Part shown: in pieces, positions 42,987 to 51,272 of the stretch
Position numbering within the stretch: position 1 is the stretch's first letter
Layout of the letters: the number at the start of each line of letters is the position of its first letter
DNA from: JBBDYG01 sp040901765
Lineage (GTDB): Bacteria > Planctomycetota > Planctomycetia > Pirellulales > Lacipirellulaceae
Assembly (NCBI GenBank): GCA_040901765.1
Contig: JBBDYG010000109.1
Coordinates: 9,215-73,214, forward strand
Direction: 5' to 3'
Length of the DNA stretch: 64,000 nt
Made by a program: the position numbers and the translations under genes
The notes under the pieces: model-generated
What the model saw: only the letters and a program-made list of their open reading frames with translations
Told to the model about the DNA's origin: nothing
Database searches by the model: none

Positions 42987-45617
42987 ATGCCCCACACATC
43001 TCGCCTGCGACCCGAACTCCTGGCCGTGCGCGAGCAGTTGGTAGAGGAGCGCAACCGCATTCGCGAGCAACACGACCGCGGCCTGCCCAGCGTGCAGGTC
43101 TGCGGGCGGCTTACATCGTCGGTCGATATGGCCATCCAGCGGCTGCACGACGCTGCGCTCGCCGACATGCCCCAGGCCGATGCAAACGCCCTTCGCGAAC
43201 ATAGCGCGCTGGTCGCGCACGGGGGTTATGGCCGGCGGCAACTCGCGCCGTTCTCCGACGTCGACCTGATGCTGCTTCACGACGGGAAGATCGACGCTGC
43301 CATCACGGCTTTGGCTCGTCGACTTACGCAGGACGTGTTCGACGTGGGTTTGCAGTTGGGCCAAAGTGTTCGCTCGCTCAGCGATGCCGTGCAACTGGCG
43401 CGCACCGATCCCCTTGTGGGAACCTCGCTTGTCGAATCGCGGCTGGTACTGGGCGGTTCCGAGTTGTACGAAAAATATCGTACAGCCCTTGTTGCCATGC
43501 TTCAAAGGCGGAGAGCGCCGCTGACGCTCGCTTTCATCGACGCCCGCAGGCAAGAGCGGCTTAAATTCGGCGAGACGGTCTTCGTCCTGGAACCGAATGT
43601 GAAAAAGTCTCGCGGCGGGTTACGCGACATTCACCTTTTCCGCTGGCTGTGGTTCCTCAAGAGCGGAGAGGCCGATCCCGACCGGCTCCACATGTTGGGC
43701 CACCTGTCGAAATTCGATCACCGCCGGCTCTCCTCAAGCACCAGCTTCTTGCTGCGCGTGCGCAACGAAATGCACTTCGCCGCCGGCACGGCGCGCGACA
43801 CGCTCGTCCGACCCGAGCAGGTCCGCCTTGCCGAGCGATTCGGCATTCGCGGCTACGACGGCTTGCTGCCGGTCGAAGAGTTCATGCGCGATTATTTTCG
43901 CCACACGAATCACATCTGGTTTCTGGCCCATCGCATGTCCGATCTGGCCAAGCCCACGCCGACCCTTGCCCGCGTACTCGGGCCGGTGCTCGGTCGTAAT
44001 ATCGACCAAGACTATCGCATCGGCATGCACGAAATCAGCGCGACGCAACTTGGCCGCACGAAACTCAAAAGCCGCACCGAGGAGGTGCTGCGGCTGGTCG
44101 ACCTCGCCCGATATCATGACCGACGCATCGCGCAAGAGACGTGGTACCACATCTATCGTTCGGCGCCAGAACTACCTGACACGGTCGACGACTCCACCGC
44201 CCGTCGTTTTTTGCAAATCATGGACACCCCAGCGCGACTCGGTGAATTGCTGCGGCGACTGCACGAGCTCGGCGTCCTCGAAAAAGTGATCCCCGGGTTC
44301 ACACATGCGCGGTATTTGCTTCAGTTCAACCAATATCACAAGTTCACGGTCGACGAACACTGCATCCGCGCGGTAGAAGAAGCGAGCCGGTTTGCGGAAC
44401 GCCGCGACCGCCTTGGTGAAGTTTATCGCTCGTTTCAGCGCAAATGGCTGTTGCATCTAGCACTCTTATTACACGACTTGGGCAAAGGCTTCGACCGCGA
44501 TCACAGCGAAGTAGGTGCGGAAATGGCTGCAGCCAACGCGGCCAAATTGGGGCTCTCGCCGGCCGACGCCGAGACGCTGACGATGCTCGTGCGACGACAT
44601 CTGGAAATGTCGCATCTGGCGTTTCGCCGCGACACGAGCGACGAAGAAACAATTGCCCGCTTCGCCCAATCGCTGGGAACGCCGGAGCACCTGACGCTGA
44701 TATATCTGCTTACCTGCGCCGATCTTGCCGCGGTCGGGCCAGGCGTGCTCAACGACTGGAAGGTCGAGGTGCTGACCGAAATCCATGCCCGAGCACTACG
44801 GACGTTCGAGCCCGAAATTGCTCCCGCCGCCGACCACCGACACCTATTACGCACCGAAGCGTTGCGGCTGCTGAAAGGGGATGAGCGGTCATCCCGCTGG
44901 TTTGCCGCGCAATTCGATTTGTTGCCGGAGACGTTGCTGGCACGGCTTACGCCACCCCAAGTGGTCGAACTCTTACAGAGGTTGCAATCACTCGAGTCGA
45001 CTCGAAGTGCCGCTTGGGGCCAGTACTACACTGATGCAAAAACCGTGGAATTCACCGCGGGAATCGCCGGCGGCGTCGGTCGCGGTATTTTCTCCAGCAT
45101 GGCCGGTACCCTGAGCACGTTCGGCATGCAAATCTTCGCGGCCGAGACGGTCGTGTTAGCCGACGACCTGCTACTACTGCGCTACCAGACCGAAGACAAC
45201 GAACACAAAACCGGCCCAACGCCGCGCGAGCGCATCGACAGAATTGCGGCGGCGATGGTCGCCTCGATCGACAGCCCCGAACCGCCCAAGTTCCGCCGCA
45301 TCTGGGGCCACGATCAGGCCCAGGCGAACTTGGCGCTGATGCAACTCCCAAACGAAGTCCGCATCGACCCCACGCTTCCGGGCGATTCGACGATCGTCGA
45401 AGTTTTCACCGTCGACCGGTTGGGACTGCTTTACGATCTTGCCCGCACGATTCACGAGCTGAATCTAGTCATCCGCTTCGCCAAGATCGGCACGTCGCTC
45501 GACCGCGTGGTCGACGTGTTTTACGTCACCGAACGCGATGGGACGAAACCGACCGATGCCGGTCGGTTGGAAGAAATCGCGACCAAGTTGCGGCAAGTGA
45601 TTGAACCGGCGGCGTGA
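42987..45617 (+). CDS. glnD: Protein-PII uridylyltransferase/uridylyl-removing enzyme
   Basis: An 876-residue sensor enzyme. The nucleotidyltransferase domain has GGYGRRQLAPFSDVDLML (79-96) with the catalytic Asp pair 91 and 93. The HD domain has LLHDLGKGFDRDHSEVG and RRHLEMSHLAF, responsible for UMP removal. Two ACT domains end the protein (from about 690: AAETVVLADDLLLLRYQTED, and STIVEVFTVDRLGLLYDLARTI), binding glutamine. GlnD uridylylates PII when glutamine is low and removes UMP when it is high. Order amtB-glnB-glnD gives transporter, signal protein and modifier in one unit. Confidence 0.96.
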   Translation: MPHTSRLRPELLAVREQLVEERNRIREQHDRGLPSVQVCGRLTSSVDMAIQRLHDAALADMPQADANALREHSALVAHGGYGRRQLAPFSDVDLMLLHDGKIDAAITALARRLTQDVFDVGLQLGQSVRSLSDAVQLARTDPLVGTSLVESRLVLGGSELYEKYRTALVAMLQRRRAPLTLAFIDARRQERLKFGETVFVLEPNVKKSRGGLRDIHLFRWLWFLKSGEADPDRLHMLGHLSKFDHRRLSSSTSFLLRVRNEMHFAAGTARDTLVRPEQVRLAERFGIRGYDGLLPVEEFMRDYFRHTNHIWFLAHRMSDLAKPTPTLARVLGPVLGRNIDQDYRIGMHEISATQLGRTKLKSRTEEVLRLVDLARYHDRRIAQETWYHIYRSAPELPDTVDDSTARRFLQIMDTPARLGELLRRLHELGVLEKVIPGFTHARYLLQFNQYHKFTVDEHCIRAVEEASRFAERRDRLGEVYRSFQRKWLLHLALLLHDLGKGFDRDHSEVGAEMAAANAAKLGLSPADAETLTMLVRRHLEMSHLAFRRDTSDEETIARFAQSLGTPEHLTLIYLLTCADLAAVGPGVLNDWKVEVLTEIHARALRTFEPEIAPAADHRHLLRTEALRLLKGDERSSRWFAAQFDLLPETLLARLTPPQVVELLQRLQSLESTRSAAWGQYYTDAKTVEFTAGIAGGVGRGIFSSMAGTLSTFGMQIFAAETVVLADDLLLLRYQTEDNEHKTGPTPRERIDRIAAAMVASIDSPEPPKFRRIWGHDQAQANLALMQLPNEVRIDPTLPGDSTIVEVFTVDRLGLLYDLARTIHELNLVIRFAKIGTSLDRVVDVFYVTERDGTKPTDAGRLEEIATKLRQVIEPAA

Positions 45618-45653
45618 CGCGAGATCGCGGCAAGCAGAGAGGTTCTACTCTAA

Positions 45654-46001
45654 TTATTCTCTGTCCAAATCGCGAAGTAGTTCAGCAAGTTGATCGCGCA
45701 GTAGCGGAATCTTGTTCACGGCAACGTCCCACACCAACTCGTAGTCCACGCCGAAATAGCCGTGGATCAATCGGTCTCTCATACCGGCCATGGCCCGCCA
45801 CTCGAATTCGGGGTACTGCACTCGGAAATCGTCGGGAACGTGCTTGGCTGCCTCACCAATGATCTCGATACTGCGAACAATCGCACGCTTCAAGGTCTCA
45901 TCACCGAGAAATTCCGTTCGCTCAAGACTCGCCGATTGTTCGGCGACGTATCGGGCTTCGGTCAACATGTGCCGCAGGTATTCAGTCGGCGACGACAACA
46001 T
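45654..46001 (-). CDS. hepT: HepT-like RNase toxin
   Basis: A 115-residue helical protein of the HEPN/HepT family (DUF86). The active-site motif RX4HXY is present as RDRLIHGYFGVDYELVWD. Helical features of the family are SIEIIGEAAKHVPDDFR and the end LLRDQLAELL. HepT cleaves RNA when not restrained. It is restrained by the MNT nucleotidyltransferase gene upstream, which overlaps this gene by 20 bases (46001 to 45982), the usual antitoxin-first order. In known pairs MNT adenylylates a Tyr of the motif, which is present here. Confidence 0.88.
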   Translation of the reverse strand: MLSSPTEYLRHMLTEARYVAEQSASLERTEFLGDETLKRAIVRSIEIIGEAAKHVPDDFRVQYPEFEWRAMAGMRDRLIHGYFGVDYELVWDVAVNKIPLLRDQLAELLRDLDRE

Positions 46002-46299
46002 CTTCCGCCTCTTGCAGGATGTGTGGGCCGATATGAGGGCTGAGGGATTCGGGCGTCAGTAGCTCGATGCGCCGCTGAAGCGATCCTTCCAACAGTTCGC
46101 ATACCGCCCAAAAGTTGTCGTAAGTTTTTCGTCCCGGCGCGAACTCGACGAGTAAATCCACGTCGCTATCGGCATGTTGATCGCCGCGCACGAAGGAGCC
46201 AAAGAGCGCTAACCGCTTCACTCCGTAGGCTCGAAGTTGCGGCTTTATTTGCAGGATTCGGCCGACGAGTTCTTGCCGGCTCTCAACAACGGTACTCAT
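45982..46299 (-). CDS. mntA: MNT-type nucleotidyltransferase antitoxin
   Basis: A 105-residue minimal nucleotidyltransferase. The catalytic motif GSX10DXD is exact in GSFVRGDQHADSDVDLL, followed by a third acidic position in RRIELLTPESL. In studied HepT/MNT pairs this protein transfers AMP to a Tyr of HepT to block the toxin. It reads leftward and overlaps the hepT start. A short possible promoter lies in the 58-base gap before the ABC gene. Confidence 0.88.
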   Translation of the reverse strand: MSTVVESRQELVGRILQIKPQLRAYGVKRLALFGSFVRGDQHADSDVDLLVEFAPGRKTYDNFWAVCELLEGSLQRRIELLTPESLSPHIGPHILQEAEDVVVAD

Positions 46300-46357
46300 A
46301 CAAGTAATATAGGCCGTGCGCCGATGGAATGAAACGGTGAATCCAACGCGGTTCTTA

Positions 46358-47284
46358 TCATGTCACCAGTCCTTTCGTCACCATCATAAACACATCCTCG
46401 AGCGTCGGTTCCTTGTCGGCAAATGAAGTCAGCCCGACATTGGCGTTCACAAGTTGCCGTAAAAGTTGCTGCACTTCGGCGTCGCCGCCCGCCAGTTCGA
46501 CGGTGCAGCTTCGCGTGTCGACCTGCACGCTACGCACGCTAGGATGGCTGCGGATGAGGCTCACCCCCTGGTCGGGCTCGCCGTGGAATCGAATCTCCAG
46601 ATGGCGATTGCGCTGAATCTGGCGGTAAACTTTATCGATCGGCCCGTGCAGCAAAAGTTGGCCTCGCTCGATGATGCCGATGCTCGTGCAGCAGTCGGCC
46701 AACTCCGTGAGAATGTGGCTCGAAATCAAGATCGTCTTGCCCATCTTGCGAAGCTCTTTGAGCAGCGCTTTCACTTCCAACCGGGCTCGCGGGTCGAGGC
46801 CGCTTGCCGGTTCGTCGAGAATCAGCACGGGCGGGTCGTGAACCAGCGTTTTGGCCAGGCACAACCGTTGCTTCATGCCGCGGGATAGGCCATTTACGTA
46901 ATCCTCACGCTTGTGGGTCAAGTCGAGCAACTCCAGCACGTCGCCGATCACCGCTTTGCGTCGGCTGCGCGGGATCTCATACGCCACGGCGAAGAAGTCG
47001 AGGAACTCCCAGACCTTCATGCCGTCGTACACGCCGAAGTTATCGGGCATGTAGCCAACACTGCGGCGGACGCCAATCGGGTCGCCCGTTACACTGTGGC
47101 CATTAACGACGCCCTCCCCGTGGCTAGCTTTGAGCAAAGTGGCTAGAAAGCGAATCGTGGTGCTTTTGCCGGCGCCGTTAGGGCCGATGAAACCGAATAA
47201 TTCCCCCGCTTCGATCTTGAGACTGAGGTTCTCAACCGCGACGAAATCGCCATAGGCCTTGCTAAAGTTGACAAGCTCGATCAT
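46358..47284 (-). CDS. ABC transporter ATP-binding subunit
   Basis: A 308-residue ATPase of the CcmA/NatA type. Walker A is GPNGAGKST, the Q-loop region is VGYMPDNFGVYDGM, the signature is LSRGMKQRL, Walker B is LILDEP with ASGLDPRAR, and the switch His lies in ISSHIL. The ATP-binding domain is followed by a C-terminal domain typical of ABC-2 exporters (DUF4162-like, from about 230). Such proteins act with membrane partners. The large membrane protein at 47396, upstream in the same direction, may be such a partner, although no classical ABC-2 permease is between them. An upstream extension to 47383 is out of a repeat and not used. Confidence 0.9.
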   Translation of the reverse strand: MIELVNFSKAYGDFVAVENLSLKIEAGELFGFIGPNGAGKSTTIRFLATLLKASHGEGVVNGHSVTGDPIGVRRSVGYMPDNFGVYDGMKVWEFLDFFAVAYEIPRSRRKAVIGDVLELLDLTHKREDYVNGLSRGMKQRLCLAKTLVHDPPVLILDEPASGLDPRARLEVKALLKELRKMGKTILISSHILTELADCCTSIGIIERGQLLLHGPIDKVYRQIQRNRHLEIRFHGEPDQGVSLIRSHPSVRSVQVDTRSCTVELAGGDAEVQQLLRQLVNANVGLTSFADKEPTLEDVFMMVTKGLVT

Positions 47285-47301
47285 GCGGCATCGCAGCGTA
47301 A

Positions 47302-47385
47302 GGGTGGCACGCCCTGAGTCCGCGAAGGGCGTGGGGGGTACTGACGGCAGCCACGCCCTTCGCAGAGCCTCAGGGCGTGCCACCC
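47302..47385. repeat. Inverted repeat, GGGTGGCACGCCCTGA family
   Basis: GGGTGGCACGCCCTGA and GCGAAGGGCGTGG on the left face CCACGCCCTTCGC and TCAGGGCGTGCCACCC on the right, with a 16-base centre. It lies between the ABC ATPase gene and the large membrane-protein gene and would fold into a long hairpin in their joint transcript. Confidence 0.75.
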
Positions 47386-47395
47386 AACTTCAAGG

Positions 47396-49891
47396 TTACT
47401 TCTGTGTTAACACGTCGAGCGGGGAATTGACATCGGGGGTTGGCGGCGGAAGTTGCCCGTATTGGAGGTGGGCGATCACCAGCGTCGCGCCCTGCGCCTG
47501 GGATGCCGCCGGCGTGACCGCCGATCCGGGCAAAATTTCGTCCACCCGCGCCACCAACCGCACCTCGCCAGGGTCGAGATGCCGCGGATCGCAGGCCACC
47601 TCGAACAATGGTTCGAGATTCAACAGTCTTCGCGGCAGGCCTTTCAATTCTTGCTTGCGCATCCGGCCGAGCGTGGCCTCGTCAGAATCGTAATACAAGA
47701 TCGCCGATGCACCGGGCCGAAGCTCGCCGATCCAGCACACGTCAAGGTTCTTGCCGTTCGATGATGGCCGGATGATCGCCACACTATGAAGTCGCAAAGC
47801 CGAATGATTTTCAATCTGCGGTTCTTTCCGCGACGACTCGCCCAATACGATCAACCCCGCCGTGGCGGAAGTCATTTCCTCGCTGTGAACCATTCGCGTC
47901 GAAGCACTGGTCACTTCCAAATTCGAGAGCCGCACTTTGTCCTGCTGCGAGAAGGCCACGGCCACGATCGACTGCCCCGGCAACACTGCGCCCGCGGGAA
48001 ACGGCGCCGCCAGCGTCGAGGGATCGTCATAAGCAAGCTCGTACGTTGTCGAGAGCGACGTGTAGAGAGCGGTGAAGCGGGTCAGGTGTCCCCGGGGATA
48101 GTTCGGTTGCAACTCCAGCACGGCGATCTCCGTCTGGGCGCGGACGAAGCCGATATCGAGCTGCGCCTGGCGCACCACCACCCAAGTGCCGGCGAGCGCA
48201 ATGAGCGGCGCCGCGACCCACGCCCATTCCACCCGGCCAATGGAGTGGAAAATGGCCCAATTGAGCGGCACCAACACCAGCAGGTACGCCCCCAGGCGGA
48301 TGAGTACGAACGTCGCGTCGGGCACGTTGACACCGGCCGCTTCGCGAAGTGCCGCCGCGGCCGCAAGCGCCGGGACGCTTTCGTCGTTCCAACCCGCAAC
48401 CCCGCCCGCGAGCAGCGGTGGTAGCGTTTCCTCCCGCGTTGTGCTTTCGATGTTGCCTGGTGCAATCCCCAACATCGCGGGGTCGGTGGCCACAACGGTG
48501 CGATAATTCGTGACAGTTGGGTCGTCGTGCGTATCGCGACCAAAATAACGTAGCTGACTGTTAAACGCCGCGTCGAGTCGGTGATCGGGTTTGCCCGCCC
48601 AATTTACATGCAGCTCGTCATACGGCCCGCGAGAGAACTCCCGTGCTTCGCGGCGCAATAGTGCGGAATTTACGAGTTGGTCCAGCGGCGGTCCCCACGT
48701 GAGCAGGTCGCGTTCGGCGAACTGAAAGGCCGACACCAGAATTCGCCCCCGGCCCACCCGCCGTTCCGCGAGCAAGTCGCCCGTGCCGGGCACCCATTGC
48801 GCCTCGGACCGCGGCAGCAACTTAATTCCCGACCAAGCCGACGTGGGCACGATTGGTTTTGCCCTTCCCGCAAAAGTCCACGTTTGATTGAGGGGCTGTA
48901 GATCGGCCGCGCCGATCGTTCTCGCGCCCTTCGTGTCTGCGGGCAGGTACGCCGAGAGAAAGCTGCCGTTCAGCAGATCGAGTGAATCGGGCCCGCTCAC
49001 CAATAGCTGTCCGCCCCAATGAAGCCAATCGACGAGCGCCGTCCGCTGCAACTCATTGAGCTGCTCGGGATCGACCTCATCCCAAACCAGGTAGGCGATG
49101 CTCGACCAGCACAGCGATCCCTCCGGAAGCGGCACCCGGCGGCTGATGTCGGGCAACAGCACGTGATAGTGGACCGTGTCGTCGGAATTGTCCTCCGTAT
49201 CGACCGGTGCCTTAAACGAATTGAGCGTCTTGAGAAACGTGTATCTCGTCGGCTCCTTCGCCAGCACCACCACGTAGTACTGATACGGCGGCATAAGCGT
49301 CAGCGGCCGCTGGGAGGTGTCAGGAATTCGGCGACCCGAAGTGCGTTCTCGCAGCGTTGCCTGAAGCCGCACCTCATCTTCCGCCGGCGGAATATACAGC
49401 GTGCTGTCGATGCTCTTGACTCGGCCCTTCACCAGCGCGACCGGGCGCTCCGCCGACAGAGTGTACGGTGTTCGCGGAACGGGAAGCGGCTTCCGCTCCT
49501 TGTCGAATACTTGCAATGTTGTTTCGCCGATGAAGTCGCCGTAGTTGGCCTTCATTAATTGTGAGGCAGTAATCCAATGCCCCGGCTTCGCCAGCCGCGG
49601 CTGGCCGCTCTCGGCAGGTTGCGGAATAGCCGGACCGATTTCGTAGTCGGGCTTCTTCTTTTGCTTCGCTTCTTCGGCCTTCTTTTTCTTTTCCTTTTCT
49701 TCGGCCACTTTCTTGGCCTGCGCCTGCTGCTGCGGGCTTTGCTCTCGGCAACCGCCGCAGCCTCCGATGGAGCAGCACAGCACCGCTAGCAAGGCCGCGG
49801 CCAATCGGATCGAAGCCAACCGGCCAGTCGATCTGGTAGAGAATTGCGTCGTTCCCGACGCGGGCGACCAGATGGAACCGATAAGAGCCAT
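47396..49891 (-). CDS. Large exported membrane protein of ABC locus
   Basis: An 831-residue protein starting at ATG 49891. A signal or lipoprotein-type N-terminus has LLAVLCCSIGGCGGC. A charged Lys/Glu coiled coil follows (about 60-90). The middle is a mostly periplasmic domain including LVDWLHWGGQLLVSGPDSLDLL, a glutamine-amidotransferase-like fold seen in GldG/ABC-associated proteins. Two or three transmembrane helices lie at about 550-600 (FVLIRLGAYLLVLVPLNWAIF, VAAPLIALAGTWVVV). The C-terminal part is beta-rich. It precedes the ABC ATPase gene in the same direction. Function is not established, and the ABC partnership is inferred from order. Confidence 0.72.
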   Translation of the reverse strand: MALIGSIWSPASGTTQFSTRSTGRLASIRLAAALLAVLCCSIGGCGGCREQSPQQQAQAKKVAEEKEKKKKAEEAKQKKKPDYEIGPAIPQPAESGQPRLAKPGHWITASQLMKANYGDFIGETTLQVFDKERKPLPVPRTPYTLSAERPVALVKGRVKSIDSTLYIPPAEDEVRLQATLRERTSGRRIPDTSQRPLTLMPPYQYYVVVLAKEPTRYTFLKTLNSFKAPVDTEDNSDDTVHYHVLLPDISRRVPLPEGSLCWSSIAYLVWDEVDPEQLNELQRTALVDWLHWGGQLLVSGPDSLDLLNGSFLSAYLPADTKGARTIGAADLQPLNQTWTFAGRAKPIVPTSAWSGIKLLPRSEAQWVPGTGDLLAERRVGRGRILVSAFQFAERDLLTWGPPLDQLVNSALLRREAREFSRGPYDELHVNWAGKPDHRLDAAFNSQLRYFGRDTHDDPTVTNYRTVVATDPAMLGIAPGNIESTTREETLPPLLAGGVAGWNDESVPALAAAAALREAAGVNVPDATFVLIRLGAYLLVLVPLNWAIFHSIGRVEWAWVAAPLIALAGTWVVVRQAQLDIGFVRAQTEIAVLELQPNYPRGHLTRFTALYTSLSTTYELAYDDPSTLAAPFPAGAVLPGQSIVAVAFSQQDKVRLSNLEVTSASTRMVHSEEMTSATAGLIVLGESSRKEPQIENHSALRLHSVAIIRPSSNGKNLDVCWIGELRPGASAILYYDSDEATLGRMRKQELKGLPRRLLNLEPLFEVACDPRHLDPGEVRLVARVDEILPGSAVTPAASQAQGATLVIAHLQYGQLPPPTPDVNSPLDVLTQK

Positions 49892-50205
49892 GGCTTCAGT
49901 TTGCCGTAAGGGCCAGCAATTCGTCAAACGATAGGTGCGGCAATCCGCGGCCGAAGTTGTGTGAGAAGCGGCCACGGAAGCGGGGTTTACTCCACCAACC
50001 TGATGGTTCCGCGGCCGGGCGGGATCTACTGAATCAAGTTACTACAGTCGCTTGGAACTAGTTCCGCTGCGTTAAACATGCTGAAAAGGGGTCTTAAAGG
50101 CTTGGGCATATGACTTGCATGCATTTTTTCTAATCTATTGCTGCTACAGAATCGTTTAGCATCTTGGCCTGGTTGCGGGGCCACCGGCTTTAGGACTTAT
50201 ACGAA
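49892..50205. other. Divergent intergenic with sigma-54-like site
   Basis: These 314 bases separate two divergent genes. They hold GGAACTAGTTCC (50054-50065), a perfect 12-base palindrome, and the sigma-54-type element at 50105-50118. No gene-like frame is evident. Confidence 0.5.
50105..50118 (+). promoter_or_regulatory. Sigma-54-type promoter of response-regulator gene
   Basis: TTGGGCATATGACTTGCAT contains GG (50105-50106), ten bases, GC (50117-50118), with TTGCA at -12. A T-rich run follows, and the palindrome GGAACTAGTTCC lies about 40 bases upstream as a candidate activator site. Confidence 0.5.
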
Positions 50206-50778
50206 ATGGATTCCCGAGTCCAAACTGCCCAGTCCTCCACGGTCTGGGGCATGAGAGGGTTGTACGCTCGGGTTGAAGAAGTTCTCGGCAATGGGGTTGG
50301 GCAAACGGATTGGTCTTTTGGCGGTCGCGCGAATGTCGCTCGCCAACCCACATCGGACTCACGCCTTATCCGTCAGAACTCGAAGGCGCTCCGCATTCTG
50401 CTCGTGGACGACACGTTCTTCGTCCGTCGGCTGGTCGAGCTTATTCTAAAGCACCAAGGCCACCATGTCGTGTCCGTCGCCGATGGAGGCCAAGCGGTCG
50501 AACTTGCGCTCGATCCTACTTTTGACGTGATTCTGATGGACCTGCAGATGCCCGTTATGAATGGTTGGCAGGCGACCGCCGCCATTCGCCGGCAGGAGCA
50601 GACCCTGGGACGCTCGCGGCCGGTGCCGATCATTGCACTTACGGCTTATACCGTTCCGGGCAACCGGGAACGGAGTTTGGAGGCCGGCATGAACGATTTT
50701 CTCCCAAAACCTATCGATGCGGAGAGATTGATTGAGACCGTCGAATTACACGGGCGTCGTGAGAACGAGGCGCACTGA
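50206..50778 (+). CDS. Single-domain response regulator (REC)
   Basis: A 190-residue protein. A poorly conserved N-terminal 60 residues precede a receiver domain with all key positions: acidic pair in LLVDDT (68-69), phospho-acceptor Asp112 in MDLQMPVMNGWQA, Thr146 in ALTAYT, Lys168 in LPKPID. No output domain follows, so it probably works as a phosphate carrier like CheY/Spo0F. The next gene, an HPt protein, begins two bases after the stop, which suggests a phosphorelay pair. The histidine kinase is not in the window. Downstream, in the opposite direction, lies an NtrC-type activator. The start could also be internal, as no SD is evident at 50206. Confidence 0.85.
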   Translation: MDSRVQTAQSSTVWGMRGLYARVEEVLGNGVGQTDWSFGGRANVARQPTSDSRLIRQNSKALRILLVDDTFFVRRLVELILKHQGHHVVSVADGGQAVELALDPTFDVILMDLQMPVMNGWQATAAIRRQEQTLGRSRPVPIIALTAYTVPGNRERSLEAGMNDFLPKPIDAERLIETVELHGRRENEAH

Positions 50779-50779
50779 A

Positions 50780-51190
50780 ATGACAACTAGTGGGGGGGAA
50801 CTGATGGAAATGAATCAATCTTTAACCGGGTCTGCACCGGCGCCGCGAGTCCTCGATCTCGGCAGTGCCCTCCGGCGACTGCGCGGCGATCGACAGTTGC
50901 TTCTCGACCTAATTTCATTTTTCTTAGAAGACTATCCCCAAGTGAGCGCTGAAATCCATCGCTCTGCGGAACAGCAAAATGGGGACGAGCTTTGTCTCGC
51001 CGCGCACAGCCTAAAAGGCCTGGCGGCGAACTTCGACGCGCATGAAGTGGTCGAAGCCGCGGGCGCGATCGAGCAGCATGCCAAGGCCGGCGATCTCACC
51101 AGCGCCGCTCAACTAGTCCCAGGCCTCGATGTCGCCCTCAACCGGCTCACCGCGGATTTGTGCAATTATCGCGAGGCGCAGCACAAATAG
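50780..51190 (+). CDS. HPt phosphotransfer protein
   Basis: A 136-residue helical protein with the HPt motif AAHSLKGLAANF, whose His76 would carry phosphate. Flanking helices (LLLDLISFFLEDYPQV and VVEAAGAIEQHAKAGDL) fit the four-helix HPt bundle. It would shuttle phosphate between the receiver protein encoded immediately upstream and a hybrid kinase or other regulator. The ATG at 50780 adjoins the previous stop. A second ATG at 50804, behind a GGGGGGGA run, has a better ribosome-binding context and may be the true start. Confidence 0.82.
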   Translation: MTTSGGELMEMNQSLTGSAPAPRVLDLGSALRRLRGDRQLLLDLISFFLEDYPQVSAEIHRSAEQQNGDELCLAAHSLKGLAANFDAHEVVEAAGAIEQHAKAGDLTSAAQLVPGLDVALNRLTADLCNYREAQHK

Positions 51191-51272
51191 GCTCTTGGCT
51201 GTCGGCTGTCGGCTCTCGGCCAGAAGCTGGCCGGCGTTTCATTCTGGCCGATAGCCGATAGCCGACGGCCGT
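51191..51272. repeat. Heptamer-array inverted repeat (GGCTGTC units)
   Basis: The left arm is TTGGCTGTCGGCTGTCGG in seven-base steps ending GGCCAGAA. The right arm is TTCTGGCCGATAGCC, GATAGCC, GACGGCC. It separates the convergent HPt and activator genes and overlaps the region where both transcripts end. Confidence 0.75.
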
